From Mycolicibacterium cosmeticum (GTDB taxonomy: Bacteria; Actinomycetota; Actinomycetes; Mycobacteriales; Mycobacteriaceae), in assembly GCA_016197365.1 (NCBI GenBank), contig JACPVS010000006.1:310001-374000 (forward strand): a stretch of DNA of 64,000 nt, in the 5' to 3' direction. The position numbers and the translations under genes are program-made. Below the pieces are notes generated by a model. That model ran no database searches, was not told where the DNA came from, and saw nothing but the letters and a program-made list of their open reading frames with translations. Shown in pieces: positions 9,308 to 17,937 of this stretch (positions are counted from its first letter, which is position 1; every line of letters begins with the position of its first letter).

Positions 9308-10705
9308 ATGGCTAACCTCGGTGAACACGCGGTGGTGTTGGGCGGCAGTATCGGCGGTCTGCTGGCGGCCCGGGTGCTCTCCGAGCACTATCACCGCGTC
9401 ACCGTCGTCGAACGCGATGTGCTGACCGACGAGCCCGTCCCCCGCCGCGGTGTTCCGCAAGGCCGGCATGGGCACCTGCTGCTGGCGCGCGGCTCACGCA
9501 TCCTCGACGAACTGTTCCCTGGTTTTCGCGACGAACTCGCCGCCGATGGTGCGCCCATCATGGCGGGCGGTGCCCTGTCCAAAGTCGTGTTCTCAGTTGG
9601 CGGTCACGAGCTCTTCCACGCCCACGACACCACACTCAATGACGCCGAGTACCTGTACGGTGCCAGCCGCCCGCTGCTGGAGCGCAACATCCGCAGGCGG
9701 GTTCGCGACATCGACAACGTGACGTTTCTGGACGGCCACGACGTGGTCGGGCTGGTCTGCACCGCCGACGCCGGACGCGTCACCGGAGCACGAATCGTCC
9801 GGCAAGGCGGTGACGATCCGCGGTTGATCAATGCCGCCCTCGTGGTCGATGCGACCGGTAGGGGTTCCCGGGCGCCGATCTTCCTCCAGGAGATGGGCTA
9901 CAGCCACCCACCCACGGACGAGCTCGTCGTCAAACTCGCCTATGCCAGCCAACTGCTGCGCCTGCCGCCCGGGGCCCTGTCCGAGCAGCTGATCGGCTAC
10001 TTCCCCGCGCCCGGCCGCCCTACGACATGGACGATCGTCAGCCACGAGAACGACACGTGGATGATGACCCTGGGGTCGATGGCCGGCCACCAAGCACCTG
10101 CCGACCGGGCCGAGATGCTCACCTGGGGTGAAGGTTTCGCAGCGCCGCACGCCTTGGCGGCGGTCCGTGCCGCCACACCGCTGAGCGAGGTCGAGCACTA
10201 TCGCGTCCCATCGAGTCGGTGGCGGCGCTACGACAAGATGAGGCAGTTCCCGCAGGGCCTGCTGGTGTTCGGCGACGCGATCTGCAGCTTCAATCCCGTC
10301 TACGGCCAGGGCATGACGATGGCCGCCATCGAGTCGACCATCCTGCGGGACTGCCTGCGGCAAGGGGACAAAGACCTGGCTCGGCGGTTCTTCCGAGCCA
10401 GCGCCCGGAAGCTGCGGGTGGCCTGGCAGACCGCGGTGGGGTCCGACCTGTCACTGCCCGAGGTCGAAGGCCCGCGCCCGCTGGCGATGCGGCTGTCGAA
10501 CGCCTATCTGAACTGGGTGATGCGCGCCGCCGAGACCGACGTGGATACGACGGCCCAACTGGCACGGGTGACGGGCATGTTGGATTCCCCGCTGCGGTTG
10601 TTCCGTCCCGGATTCGTCGCCCATGTCGCACAGATCAACCGCCGCAAGCATCAGCCGCCGGCCCCGCTGCACGCGGTGCCCGCACCCGCCCGCGAATCGG
10701 CATAA
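9308..10705 (+). CDS. FAD-dependent oxidoreductase/monooxygenase (aromatic hydroxylase-halogenase fold)
   Basis: 465 residues from ATG 9308 (MANLGEHAVVLGGSIGGLLAARVL), with GCGG-poor but acceptable spacing; an upstream GTG at 9236 lies in the terminator hairpin. The Rossmann variant GGSIGG is at about residues 12-17. Then come VVERD (about 35-39), an RR/PQ-rich segment, VVDATGRGSR (about 181-190) and the second FAD motif GDAICSFNPVYGQGM (about 323-337). The family includes PHBH-like monooxygenases and geranylgeranyl-reductase/halogenase relatives. The substrate is unknown. It stands alone between two hairpins, so it is probably a monocistron. Confidence 0.8.
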   Translation: MANLGEHAVVLGGSIGGLLAARVLSEHYHRVTVVERDVLTDEPVPRRGVPQGRHGHLLLARGSRILDELFPGFRDELAADGAPIMAGGALSKVVFSVGGHELFHAHDTTLNDAEYLYGASRPLLERNIRRRVRDIDNVTFLDGHDVVGLVCTADAGRVTGARIVRQGGDDPRLINAALVVDATGRGSRAPIFLQEMGYSHPPTDELVVKLAYASQLLRLPPGALSEQLIGYFPAPGRPTTWTIVSHENDTWMMTLGSMAGHQAPADRAEMLTWGEGFAAPHALAAVRAATPLSEVEHYRVPSSRWRRYDKMRQFPQGLLVFGDAICSFNPVYGQGMTMAAIESTILRDCLRQGDKDLARRFFRASARKLRVAWQTAVGSDLSLPEVEGPRPLAMRLSNAYLNWVMRAAETDVDTTAQLARVTGMLDSPLRLFRPGFVAHVAQINRRKHQPPAPLHAVPAPARESA

Positions 10706-10743
10706 AGAAATCCCCGGGACCAGACGGTCCCGGGGATTTCTTT
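10704..10743. terminator. Perfect 18-bp bidirectional intrinsic terminator
   Basis: Perfect inverted repeat: AAAGAAATCCCCGGGACC (10704-10721), loop AGAC, and GGTCCCGGGGATTTCTTT (10726-10743). It has A/T-rich outer ends on both strands and lies exactly between the convergent oxidoreductase and antigen 85 genes, overlapping the last bases of the former's TAA. Confidence 0.93.
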
Positions 10744-10754
10744 GTTGCTTCAGA

Positions 10755-11741
<987 letters not shown>

Positions 11742-11959
11742 TCAGATTGTTCACGGTCACGCTCGCCCCTGGGCGATGACGGCACCACCCAGTGATAACC
11801 GCTTTGCCTCGTTGCATGGCGGTATCACGCGTCCGCTCGACCTGACGTTCGGGCAGCAGAGCGGACCGAGAAATTCAGTTGTCGCAGGTTGCAGTAAAAC
11901 ACGGTGCCAGCAGGTTCAGAAAGTCCGGGGTCGCGGCGTGCCGCCGTACGCTTCGAATC

Positions 11960-12526
11960 ATGGCCGCTGAGCGAACGTCTTCCAGCAACCGTCTGTCGGT
12001 CGACGACTGGCTGCAGGCCGGGTACGCAATCCTTGCCACCGAAGGGATAAAAGCCCTGAAAATCGACCGTTTATGCCGCCACCTCGGGGTCACCAAAGGC
12101 AGCTTTTATTGGCATTTCGACGGCATGCCGAGCTATCGCACAGCGCTCATTCAGGGTTGGGGCGAGCTTCGCGACGAGGATCGGCGCTCAATAGAAGAGA
12201 TCGGATCGTTGCCGCCCCGCGACCGACTGCGCCACATGATGGCGTCGCTGATCAGTCCCGGGCACTGGACGCTGGAGCGGGCGATGCGCGAATGGGCCCG
12301 CACCGATGCCGCCGTGGCAGAAAGCGTGCGGGCCGCCGATCGCCGGGTGCGGGCCGCGGTGCGCAACGCATTCGTCGACTTCGGTTTCGACACCGACGAG
12401 GCCGAACTGCGGGCCGATGCGACGTTTGCCGTCGGGGTGGGGCTCCTCCATCTGTCGGGACCCGTCCCCCACCCTCGCCAGGCGGCCCGCAGCGAACGTT
12501 TTCTGGACCTCATGCTGGCCACCTGA
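11960..12526 (+). CDS. TetR-family transcriptional regulator (paralogue 1)
   Basis: 188 residues from ATG 11960 (MAAERTSSSN). The helix-turn-helix occupies about residues 12-60, with ALKIDRLCRHLGVTKGSFYWHF as recognition region. The ligand-binding domain contains MREWARTDAAVAESVRAADRRVRAAV. It is clearly paralogous, almost without gaps, to the regulator at 14360, sharing LKIDRLC.LGVTKGSFYWHF and MREWARTDAAVA. An operator-like palindrome lies between it and the flavin enzyme downstream, its likely target. The effector is unknown. Confidence 0.9.
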   Translation: MAAERTSSSNRLSVDDWLQAGYAILATEGIKALKIDRLCRHLGVTKGSFYWHFDGMPSYRTALIQGWGELRDEDRRSIEEIGSLPPRDRLRHMMASLISPGHWTLERAMREWARTDAAVAESVRAADRRVRAAVRNAFVDFGFDTDEAELRADATFAVGVGLLHLSGPVPHPRQAARSERFLDLMLAT

Positions 12527-12531
12527 GCCTG

Positions 12532-12549
12532 CCATACTAAAAGGTATGG
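12532..12549. promoter_or_regulatory. Operator-like palindrome CCATAC-N6-GTATGG
   Basis: Perfect 6-bp arms around TAAAAG, 12 bp before the ATG of the next gene and just after the TetR stop. The reverse strand reads ACCATACC, a word that recurs in the palindrome after the second TetR paralogue. Confidence 0.55.
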
Positions 12550-12561
12550 TACGGTTCGGCC

Positions 12562-13719
12562 ATGCTGACCACGCAGCCCCAGATCACCGACGCGTTCGTC
12601 ACCGCTCTCGCCGATCGCGCGCCCGAGGCGGAGACACTGCGCCGCCTGCCCGACGCCACCGTCGAGGACCTGGTGGCCTCGGGTTTCACCGATCTCCTGG
12701 TTCCCGCCCGCTACGGAGGTCAGCAGGCCGCCTTCCCCGCGCTTCTCGATCCGGTCCGCCGACTGGCCCACGGCTGCACGTCGAGCGCGTGGACCATCGG
12801 CTTCTTCACGTTGCACAACTGGATGCTGGCGTTGTTCGGCGAGCAGGCCCAGGAGGAGGCATTCGGCTCCCGGCCGTTTCTCGCACCCGCTCCTCTCGCG
12901 CCGACCGGCCGCGGCGTGCCGGTCGACGGCGGCATCCGGCTGACCGGACGGTGGTCCTGGTCGACCGGGGTGATGCACGGCAACTGGATCATCGTGTCCG
13001 CGCTCTGCGGGCCCGACGACGGCATCTACCCCGCGTTGGCGCTGCTGCCGATGAGTGAGGTCACCGTCGCCGACGTCTGGCACACCGACGGCATGCGGGC
13101 CACCGGATCCAACGACGCCGTCATCACCGACGCCTACGTGCCCGAGCACCGACTGGTGAAGGTGACCGACATCTACGCGGGCACCGCGCCGGGGGCCGGG
13201 TTGCACGACGCGGCCACCTACCGCTGGCCGATGGTGCCCGCGCTGGCGCTGCTGGCGTCGATGCCCGCGCTGGGCAGTGCCGAGCGGGTCACCGAGATCT
13301 ACGCCGAACGACTCGCCGAGCGGGTGCTGCCGTACGAGGGCGTGATGCAGAGGGACAAGCCGATCGCTCAGGCGCACCTCGCGGAAGCCCAGGTGCGGTT
13401 ACGCGCACTGCGCGGACTGCTCGCCGACACCGTCGGGGAGATCGAGTCCATCGTGGTGGCCGGCGACACCGTCGAGAGGCCGGTCCGCGCCCAGGCCAGA
13501 CTGGCCGCGGCGCACATCGTCGCCGAATCACGCTCGGTCATCGGCGAATTGCTGGGTGCGGGCGGGGCGAGCATCCACTTCTTGTCCAGTCCGTTGCAGC
13601 GCTTCAAACGCGACGTCGACGTGCTCGCCGGGCATGTGGTGTTCGACTACGACACCAGCCGGGAGCTGGCCGGTGCACTGACACTGGGCCTGCGTATCCC
13701 GCGAACCTCGATGATCTGA
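12562..13719 (+). CDS. Acyl-CoA-dehydrogenase-fold flavin monooxygenase (HsaA/DszC-like)
   Basis: 385 residues with the acyl-CoA dehydrogenase fold but the features of the flavin-dependent oxygenase branch (HsaA, HpaB-type D family, DszC). There is an early LVPARYGGQQAAFPALLDPVRRLAHGCTSSAWTIGF, a middle GRWSWSTGVMHGNWIIVSALC and VADVWHTDGMRATGSNDAVITDAYVPEHRLV. The C-terminus has FLSSPLQRFKRDVDVLAGHVVFDYDTSRELAG, matching the HsaA type rather than the EGTQQI end of true dehydrogenases. Such enzymes hydroxylate aromatic or polycyclic substrates with reduced flavin from a partner. The next gene, a flavodoxin-fold reductase, overlaps it by 1 bp and could supply reducing power. Confidence 0.8.
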   Translation: MLTTQPQITDAFVTALADRAPEAETLRRLPDATVEDLVASGFTDLLVPARYGGQQAAFPALLDPVRRLAHGCTSSAWTIGFFTLHNWMLALFGEQAQEEAFGSRPFLAPAPLAPTGRGVPVDGGIRLTGRWSWSTGVMHGNWIIVSALCGPDDGIYPALALLPMSEVTVADVWHTDGMRATGSNDAVITDAYVPEHRLVKVTDIYAGTAPGAGLHDAATYRWPMVPALALLASMPALGSAERVTEIYAERLAERVLPYEGVMQRDKPIAQAHLAEAQVRLRALRGLLADTVGEIESIVVAGDTVERPVRAQARLAAAHIVAESRSVIGELLGAGGASIHFLSSPLQRFKRDVDVLAGHVVFDYDTSRELAGALTLGLRIPRTSMI

Positions 13720-14318
13720 TGCGGACGCTGTGGGTCGAGGCCAGCCCCAAGGGCGATGACGCGTTGTCCTCGCAACTGGCCATGGCCTATCTGGAAGGCC
13801 ATGACTACGAGCGGTTCTCGGTGTGGGGCGACGACATACTCCGGTTCGGACGGGATGCTGCCATCGCGAAATTCGCCGGGCTGTTCGGCGAGCCGACCAC
13901 CGCGGACCAGGATGCGCAATGGCAGCGGGTGCTCGACGAGATCGAGCGGGTCCGTTGCTTCGACCGGCTGGTGGTGTCCTCGCCGATGCGGAATTGGCAT
14001 GTCCCGCATGCCCTCAAGGCATGGATCGACATCATCGTGCAGCCCATCGCCAGCTTCACCCTCAACGAGCGGGGCGAGCATGTGGGCACCCTGGGCGCCG
14101 GAAAACCGTTGCAGCTGTTGCTGACTCGCAGTAGCGCCTACGACGGTCGCCATCCCGAGCTGCAGGACTTCCAGAAGCCCTACCTGGAGTATGTGTTCGG
14201 CATGCTCGGGTACAGCGTGGACACCTTGGTCGTCGAGCCCACCACACGGTGGACCCCGGCCGAGCGAGCGCAGCTGCGCGCCGAGGCGATCGAACGTGCC
14301 CGCGCGGCAGGACGATAG
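13719..14318 (+). CDS. FMN-dependent NAD(P)H oxidoreductase (AzoR/NQO flavodoxin fold)
   Basis: 199 residues. It starts MRTLWVEASPKGDDALSSQLA, the phosphate-binding loop of the AzoR-type flavodoxin fold. It continues with DRLVVSSPMRNWHVPHALKAWIDIIVQPIASFTLNERG, the FMN-binding signature (P.yNf..P..lk.wiD.i...g.tF in AzoR), and the LLLTRSSAY loop. Such enzymes reduce quinones and azo dyes or provide FMNH2. TGATG overlap with the preceding monooxygenase gene indicates coupled translation and a possible two-component system. Confidence 0.85.
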   Translation: MRTLWVEASPKGDDALSSQLAMAYLEGHDYERFSVWGDDILRFGRDAAIAKFAGLFGEPTTADQDAQWQRVLDEIERVRCFDRLVVSSPMRNWHVPHALKAWIDIIVQPIASFTLNERGEHVGTLGAGKPLQLLLTRSSAYDGRHPELQDFQKPYLEYVFGMLGYSVDTLVVEPTTRWTPAERAQLRAEAIERARAAGR

Positions 14319-14359
14319 GGCGACTCCTTCGGACTGCCGCGTGGGCGTAGGCTGCCCGC

Positions 14360-14911
14360 ATGTCGACCGCCCGCCGCCTCGCCGTGGACGATTGGATACA
14401 GGCCGGGTACTCGCTGCTGGCCGACGACGGGTTGCCCGCCCTGAAGATCGATCGGCTGTGCACCCGGCTGGGCGTCACCAAGGGCAGCTTCTATTGGCAC
14501 TTCACCGATCTGGCTGCCTATCGCGCCGCCCTGATCGAGTCCTGGGGCACCCAGCGCGGTGAGGAGCATAAGGTCTACCACGACATCGAGGACCAACCCC
14601 CGCGCGAGCGGTTGTCGATGATGATCGCCGGCCTGGTCAACCCGCGGCACTGGAAGCTGGAACGCACCATGCGGGAGTGGGCCCGTACCGATGCCGCCGT
14701 CGCCTGCGGGGTCGACGCCTCCGACCGGAAGGTGCACCGCGCGGTGCGGCAGGCCTATCTCGATCTCGGGTTCCCCGCCGAACAGGCCGAGTTGCGCGCG
14801 GGCCTCACCTTCGCCGCGGGCATCGGCTTCCTGCATATGGCGGGCGCAAAACCCAGCCCGCTCAGCGCCTCTCAGCGCGAGCAGTTCCTGCAGTTCATGC
14901 TGCGGCCATGA
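14360..14911 (+). CDS. TetR-family transcriptional regulator (paralogue 2)
   Basis: 183 residues. The HTH includes LPALKIDRLCTRLGVTKGSFYWHF, and the C-terminal domain includes LERTMREWARTDAAVACGVDASDRKVHRAVRQAYLDLGF. It is the close paralogue of the protein at 11960. Between the two regulators lie the flavin monooxygenase and its reductase. An imperfect palindrome (14978-15002) follows within 70 bp, before a secreted-protein gene. It could regulate that gene, itself, or cross-talk with paralogue 1. Confidence 0.9.
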   Translation: MSTARRLAVDDWIQAGYSLLADDGLPALKIDRLCTRLGVTKGSFYWHFTDLAAYRAALIESWGTQRGEEHKVYHDIEDQPPRERLSMMIAGLVNPRHWKLERTMREWARTDAAVACGVDASDRKVHRAVRQAYLDLGFPAEQAELRAGLTFAAGIGFLHMAGAKPSPLSASQREQFLQFMLRP

Positions 14912-14977
14912 TGTCCGCGGCGACCCCTCAGAACACCGCGGAGACACGTCGCACATGTGCTTACCAGACAGCTCCAT

Positions 14978-15002
14978 ACCATACCGTCCGGTACGGAATG
15001 GT
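14978..15002. promoter_or_regulatory. Imperfect palindrome, candidate TetR operator
   Basis: ACCATACCGT (14978-14987), spacer CCGGT, ACGGAATGGT (14993-15002): arms match at 9 of 10 positions. It lies about 50 bp upstream of the secreted-protein gene and shares ACCATACC with the site at 12532-12549. Confidence 0.5.
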
Positions 15003-15050
15003 GCGCCGTTTTCGCAACTTGCCGGGCTGACGATGCCTATTGTTGGTTCC

Positions 15051-15449
15051 ATGCGGTCAGGTCACCTGCTCACGTTCACAGCACTCCTCGTCGGGGCAGG
15101 CATCGCTGCGCCGCCGGCCATGGCTGCCGACACTCCGGACCAGGTGGCGCTGACCACCCTGGACGAGATCGTCCGGGGCGACTACCCCGCCGCGGCCGCC
15201 GAATTCAACCCGACCATGCAGAAGCTGCTCCCCGTGAAGGCGCTACAGGAATCGTGGGACATGTATCAGCGGACGTTCGGGGCCTTCCAGTCCCACGGCG
15301 CCCCCGAGAGCATCCCCCGCGACAATCTCACGATCGTCAACGTGCCACTGCAGATGCAACAGCGCCCCGGACAGTTCCGGCTGGCGGTTCAGCCCGACGG
15401 CACCATCTCCAGCCTGAAGTTGCTCAAAGAGGGCGTGCCCGTCCCCTGA
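15051..15449 (+). CDS. Small secreted protein, DUF3887-like
   Basis: 132 residues from ATG 15051 (an in-frame ATG at 15033 would add six residues). It has a clear signal peptide, MRSGHLLTFTALLVGAGIAAPPAMA, with cleavage after AMA. The mature part begins DTPDQVALTTLDEIVRGDYPAAAAEFNPTMQKLLPVKALQESWDMYQRTFGAFQ. This pattern fits the DUF3887 type (small alpha+beta domain often in secreted or hydrolase-associated proteins); the assignment is from resemblance only. No cysteine at the cleavage site, so it is not a lipoprotein. Function is unknown. Confidence 0.75.
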   Translation: MRSGHLLTFTALLVGAGIAAPPAMAADTPDQVALTTLDEIVRGDYPAAAAEFNPTMQKLLPVKALQESWDMYQRTFGAFQSHGAPESIPRDNLTIVNVPLQMQQRPGQFRLAVQPDGTISSLKLLKEGVPVP

Positions 15450-15484
15450 GCGCCGGGTTCCCGGTCAGATACCCGCTGCGATGT

Positions 15485-15562
15485 TCCGACGAGATTGCTT
15501 TCAGGGTTGTTGTTCGCCGCGCCTGGACCTTTTTTCACGACCCTCAGCGCAATCTCGTCGGA
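15485..15562. repeat. Dispersed intergenic palindrome, copy 1
   Basis: Arms of 26 nt (15485-15510 and 15537-15562) pair at 22 of 26 positions. The outer 14 nt, TCCGACGAGATTGC, pair perfectly. Inside are AGGGT blocks. The 26-nt loop contains a run of T. The arm sequence GACGAGATTGC-NNN-CAGGGT recurs in the palindrome at 44209-44290, so this is a repeat family rather than a simple terminator. Confidence 0.85.
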
Positions 15563-15603
15563 GGAGCCAAATCGGTATGCCGCGCCCTTGTGGTCTCGCG
15601 AAA

Positions 15604-15630
15604 CAAAAAGTAAAGTCACTTTCAGTTTTG
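15604..15630. promoter_or_regulatory. 27-bp operator-like palindrome before the dioxygenase operon
   Basis: Centred on C15617. The inner arms AAAGT/ACTTT are perfect and the outer CAAAA/TTTTG also match (10 of 13 per arm in total). It lies 25 bp before the first gene of the operon 15656-24054 and overlaps the expected promoter. The TetR encoded within the operon (20025) is the natural candidate to bind it. Confidence 0.6.
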
Positions 15631-15655
15631 CATCGCCCGATCACCGAGGAGCGAG

Positions 15656-16747
15656 ATGGAATCCTTCGTTCACCTGCGCAAAGGCAAGACGCCCAAGCGT
15701 GTGCATGCCGACCTCGACGGCCTCAAGGACGACGAGCTCGGCCGCGGCGGCTTCGTCGGCCGCACCGCCAACATGTACCGGCGTAACGACCCGACCGCTT
15801 ATCGCACCATCGGCCCCCTGCGGCCCACCGATGTGCTGTCCTCGGAGCTCAAGCCCAGCGACGCCGCCGACGCGCACGGCGGTCCGCTGCTGATGTTCTC
15901 CAACGACGACTGCCAGGTGCTGCTGAGCCGGCGTAGCGAGGAGATGCCGTTCTTCGTCCGCTACGTCGACGGCGACCTCTTGCTGTTCGTACACAAGGGC
16001 GCCGGGCTACTGGAGACCGAGTTCGGCCCACTGCCCTACCGCGAGGGCGACTGGGTGTACATCCCGAAGGCATGCACATTCCGCCAGGTCCCGGACTCCG
16101 AATCGACCTGGCTGATGATCCAGGCCACCGACGACTTCCGGGTACCGCCGGCAGGCATCCTGGGCCGGCATTTCCCGTTCGATCCGGCGCAGGTCACCAT
16201 CCCCGAACCTGCCCCGATCGATGATGACGGCCGGGATGAGTACGAGGTGCGCCTCATTCACGAGGATGGCCCGACTTCGCTTATCTACCAACATAATCCG
16301 CTGGACGTTGAGGGCTGGCGCGGGGACAACTTCCCGTTCACGTTCAACATCGAGGATTACACCGTCATCACCTCCGAGAGCGTACATCTGCCGCCGACGG
16401 TGCACCTGTTCATGCAGGCGACCGGGGTCTACGTGATGAACTTCCTGCCCAAGCCCGCCGAGAGTGTGCCCGGCACCGAACGCACCCCGTGGTATCACCG
16501 CAACGTCGATTTCGACGAGATCGCGTTCTTCCACTCCGGGTCGCTGTACGGCATCCCGATGCCACCCGGGCTGGTTTCGCATGCGCCGCAAGGAGTTCAC
16601 CACGGCGCACCCGAAAAGGCGCGCGAACGGGCCCGCCGCAAGTTCGACGACTACGACCGGGTGGACTGGTCGGTGATCGCCATCGACACCCGGCGCCGGC
16701 TCATTCCGTCCGCCGACATCCTCGCCAACGATCTGGGGCAGCACTGA
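15656..16747 (+). CDS. Homogentisate 1,2-dioxygenase-like cupin dioxygenase
   Basis: 363 residues of the homogentisate dioxygenase fold. N-terminal cupin-like half: FVGRTANMYRRNDPTAYR, then FFVRYVDGDLLLFVHKGAGLLETEFGPLPYREGDWVYIPK. C-terminal metal site: PWYHRNVDFDEIAFFHSGSLYG and GLVSHAPQGVHHGAP. Compared with classical HmgA (HRNxxSE), the Glu after the first His is displaced by one residue. No maleylacetoacetate isomerase or fumarylacetoacetase gene follows, so the true substrate may be another (di)hydroxy-aromatic. It is first gene of a long operon and overlaps the next gene by 1 bp. Confidence 0.75.
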   Translation: MESFVHLRKGKTPKRVHADLDGLKDDELGRGGFVGRTANMYRRNDPTAYRTIGPLRPTDVLSSELKPSDAADAHGGPLLMFSNDDCQVLLSRRSEEMPFFVRYVDGDLLLFVHKGAGLLETEFGPLPYREGDWVYIPKACTFRQVPDSESTWLMIQATDDFRVPPAGILGRHFPFDPAQVTIPEPAPIDDDGRDEYEVRLIHEDGPTSLIYQHNPLDVEGWRGDNFPFTFNIEDYTVITSESVHLPPTVHLFMQATGVYVMNFLPKPAESVPGTERTPWYHRNVDFDEIAFFHSGSLYGIPMPPGLVSHAPQGVHHGAPEKARERARRKFDDYDRVDWSVIAIDTRRRLIPSADILANDLGQH

Positions 16748-17937
16748 TGACCGTCACTGAACAGCCCGTCAAATTCGAGTACGAGCGCATCCCGTATCTG
16801 GTTGCCTACCAGAACACGTCGTCGGTACGCGATGTGTACGGCGGCGTGGCCGAGCTGGTGGTGCTGGAGAGCTACCTGCTGAAACCGAAGACCAAAGAGT
16901 CCGACACCGTGCTGGTGTTCATGCACCCGATCGGCGGCGGCGCCTACCTGCCGATGATCAACGCGCTGGCCCGCGCCGGTCACCATGTCATCTACTGCAA
17001 CAGCCGGTTCCGCGGCACCGACTCCGCGCTGCTGATGGAGAAGGTGGTCGAAGATCTGGGCGAATGCATCAAGGACGCCAAGAACCGGCTGGGCTACGAC
17101 AAGGTGGTACTGGCCGGCTGGAGCGGCGGTGGCTCGCTGTCGGTGTTCTACCAACAGCAAGCTCAGCATCCGACGGTCACGGCCAGCCCGTCCGGCGACG
17201 GCCCCGACCTGACCAAGCTCGGCCTGCTGCCCGCCGACGGCATCATGCTGCTGGCCGCACACATCAGCAGGCACGGCACCATGACCGAATGGATGGACGC
17301 CTCCATCCTCGATGAGAACGACCCGTCCCAGCGTGATCCGGAACTGGATCTGTACAACCCGGACAACCCGAACCAGCCGCCGTACACCCCGGAATTCCTG
17401 GAGCGCTACCACGAGGCGCAGGTCGCCCGAAATCGACGGATCACCAAATGGGTCAAGGAAAAGTTGGCCGAGCTCAGGGCCGCAGGCCGACCCGATGACG
17501 AATACGCGTTCGTCGTACACGGCACCATGGCCGACCCGCGCTGGCTGGACCCGGCCGTCGACCCCAACGACCGCACACCCGGCCAGTGCTATCTGGGCGA
17601 CCCACAGGTGGTCAACAACTCCCCCGTCGGGCTGGCCCGATACAACACCCTGCGCAGCTGGCTGTCACAGTGGAGCTATGACGACGCCAACGGCGACGCC
17701 GTGAAGGCCGGCCCCGACATCGCGGTGCCGGCGCTGGTGATCGGCAACCTCGCCGACGACGCGTGCACCCCCAGCCACACCCGCCGGTTGTACGAGGCGA
17801 TCGGACATCCGGACAAGGAGATGCACGAAATCCCCGGCGCCAATCACTACTACTCAGGGCCGGATCAGCGCGGGACGCTGCGTCAGGCCGTCGGTATCTG
17901 CACGGATTGGCTGCACCGGCATGGATTCTCGGTATGA
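16747..17937 (+). CDS. Alpha/beta hydrolase
   Basis: 396 residues. The fold is shown by VLVFMHPIGGGAYLPMINALARAGHHVIYCNSRFRG (residues 56-90), with the nucleophile elbow GWSGGGS (Ser126), Asp in IGNLADDACTP and His in PGANHYY near the C-terminus. A long lid inserted at about 150-290 contains DPELDLYNPDNPNQPPYTPEFLERYHEAQ. It overlaps the dioxygenase stop (TGATG) and the CoA-transferase start (ATGA). In this operon it could open a lactone or hydrolyse a C-C or ester bond of the ring-cleavage product; that is inference. Confidence 0.88.
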   Translation: MTVTEQPVKFEYERIPYLVAYQNTSSVRDVYGGVAELVVLESYLLKPKTKESDTVLVFMHPIGGGAYLPMINALARAGHHVIYCNSRFRGTDSALLMEKVVEDLGECIKDAKNRLGYDKVVLAGWSGGGSLSVFYQQQAQHPTVTASPSGDGPDLTKLGLLPADGIMLLAAHISRHGTMTEWMDASILDENDPSQRDPELDLYNPDNPNQPPYTPEFLERYHEAQVARNRRITKWVKEKLAELRAAGRPDDEYAFVVHGTMADPRWLDPAVDPNDRTPGQCYLGDPQVVNNSPVGLARYNTLRSWLSQWSYDDANGDAVKAGPDIAVPALVIGNLADDACTPSHTRRLYEAIGHPDKEMHEIPGANHYYSGPDQRGTLRQAVGICTDWLHRHGFSV

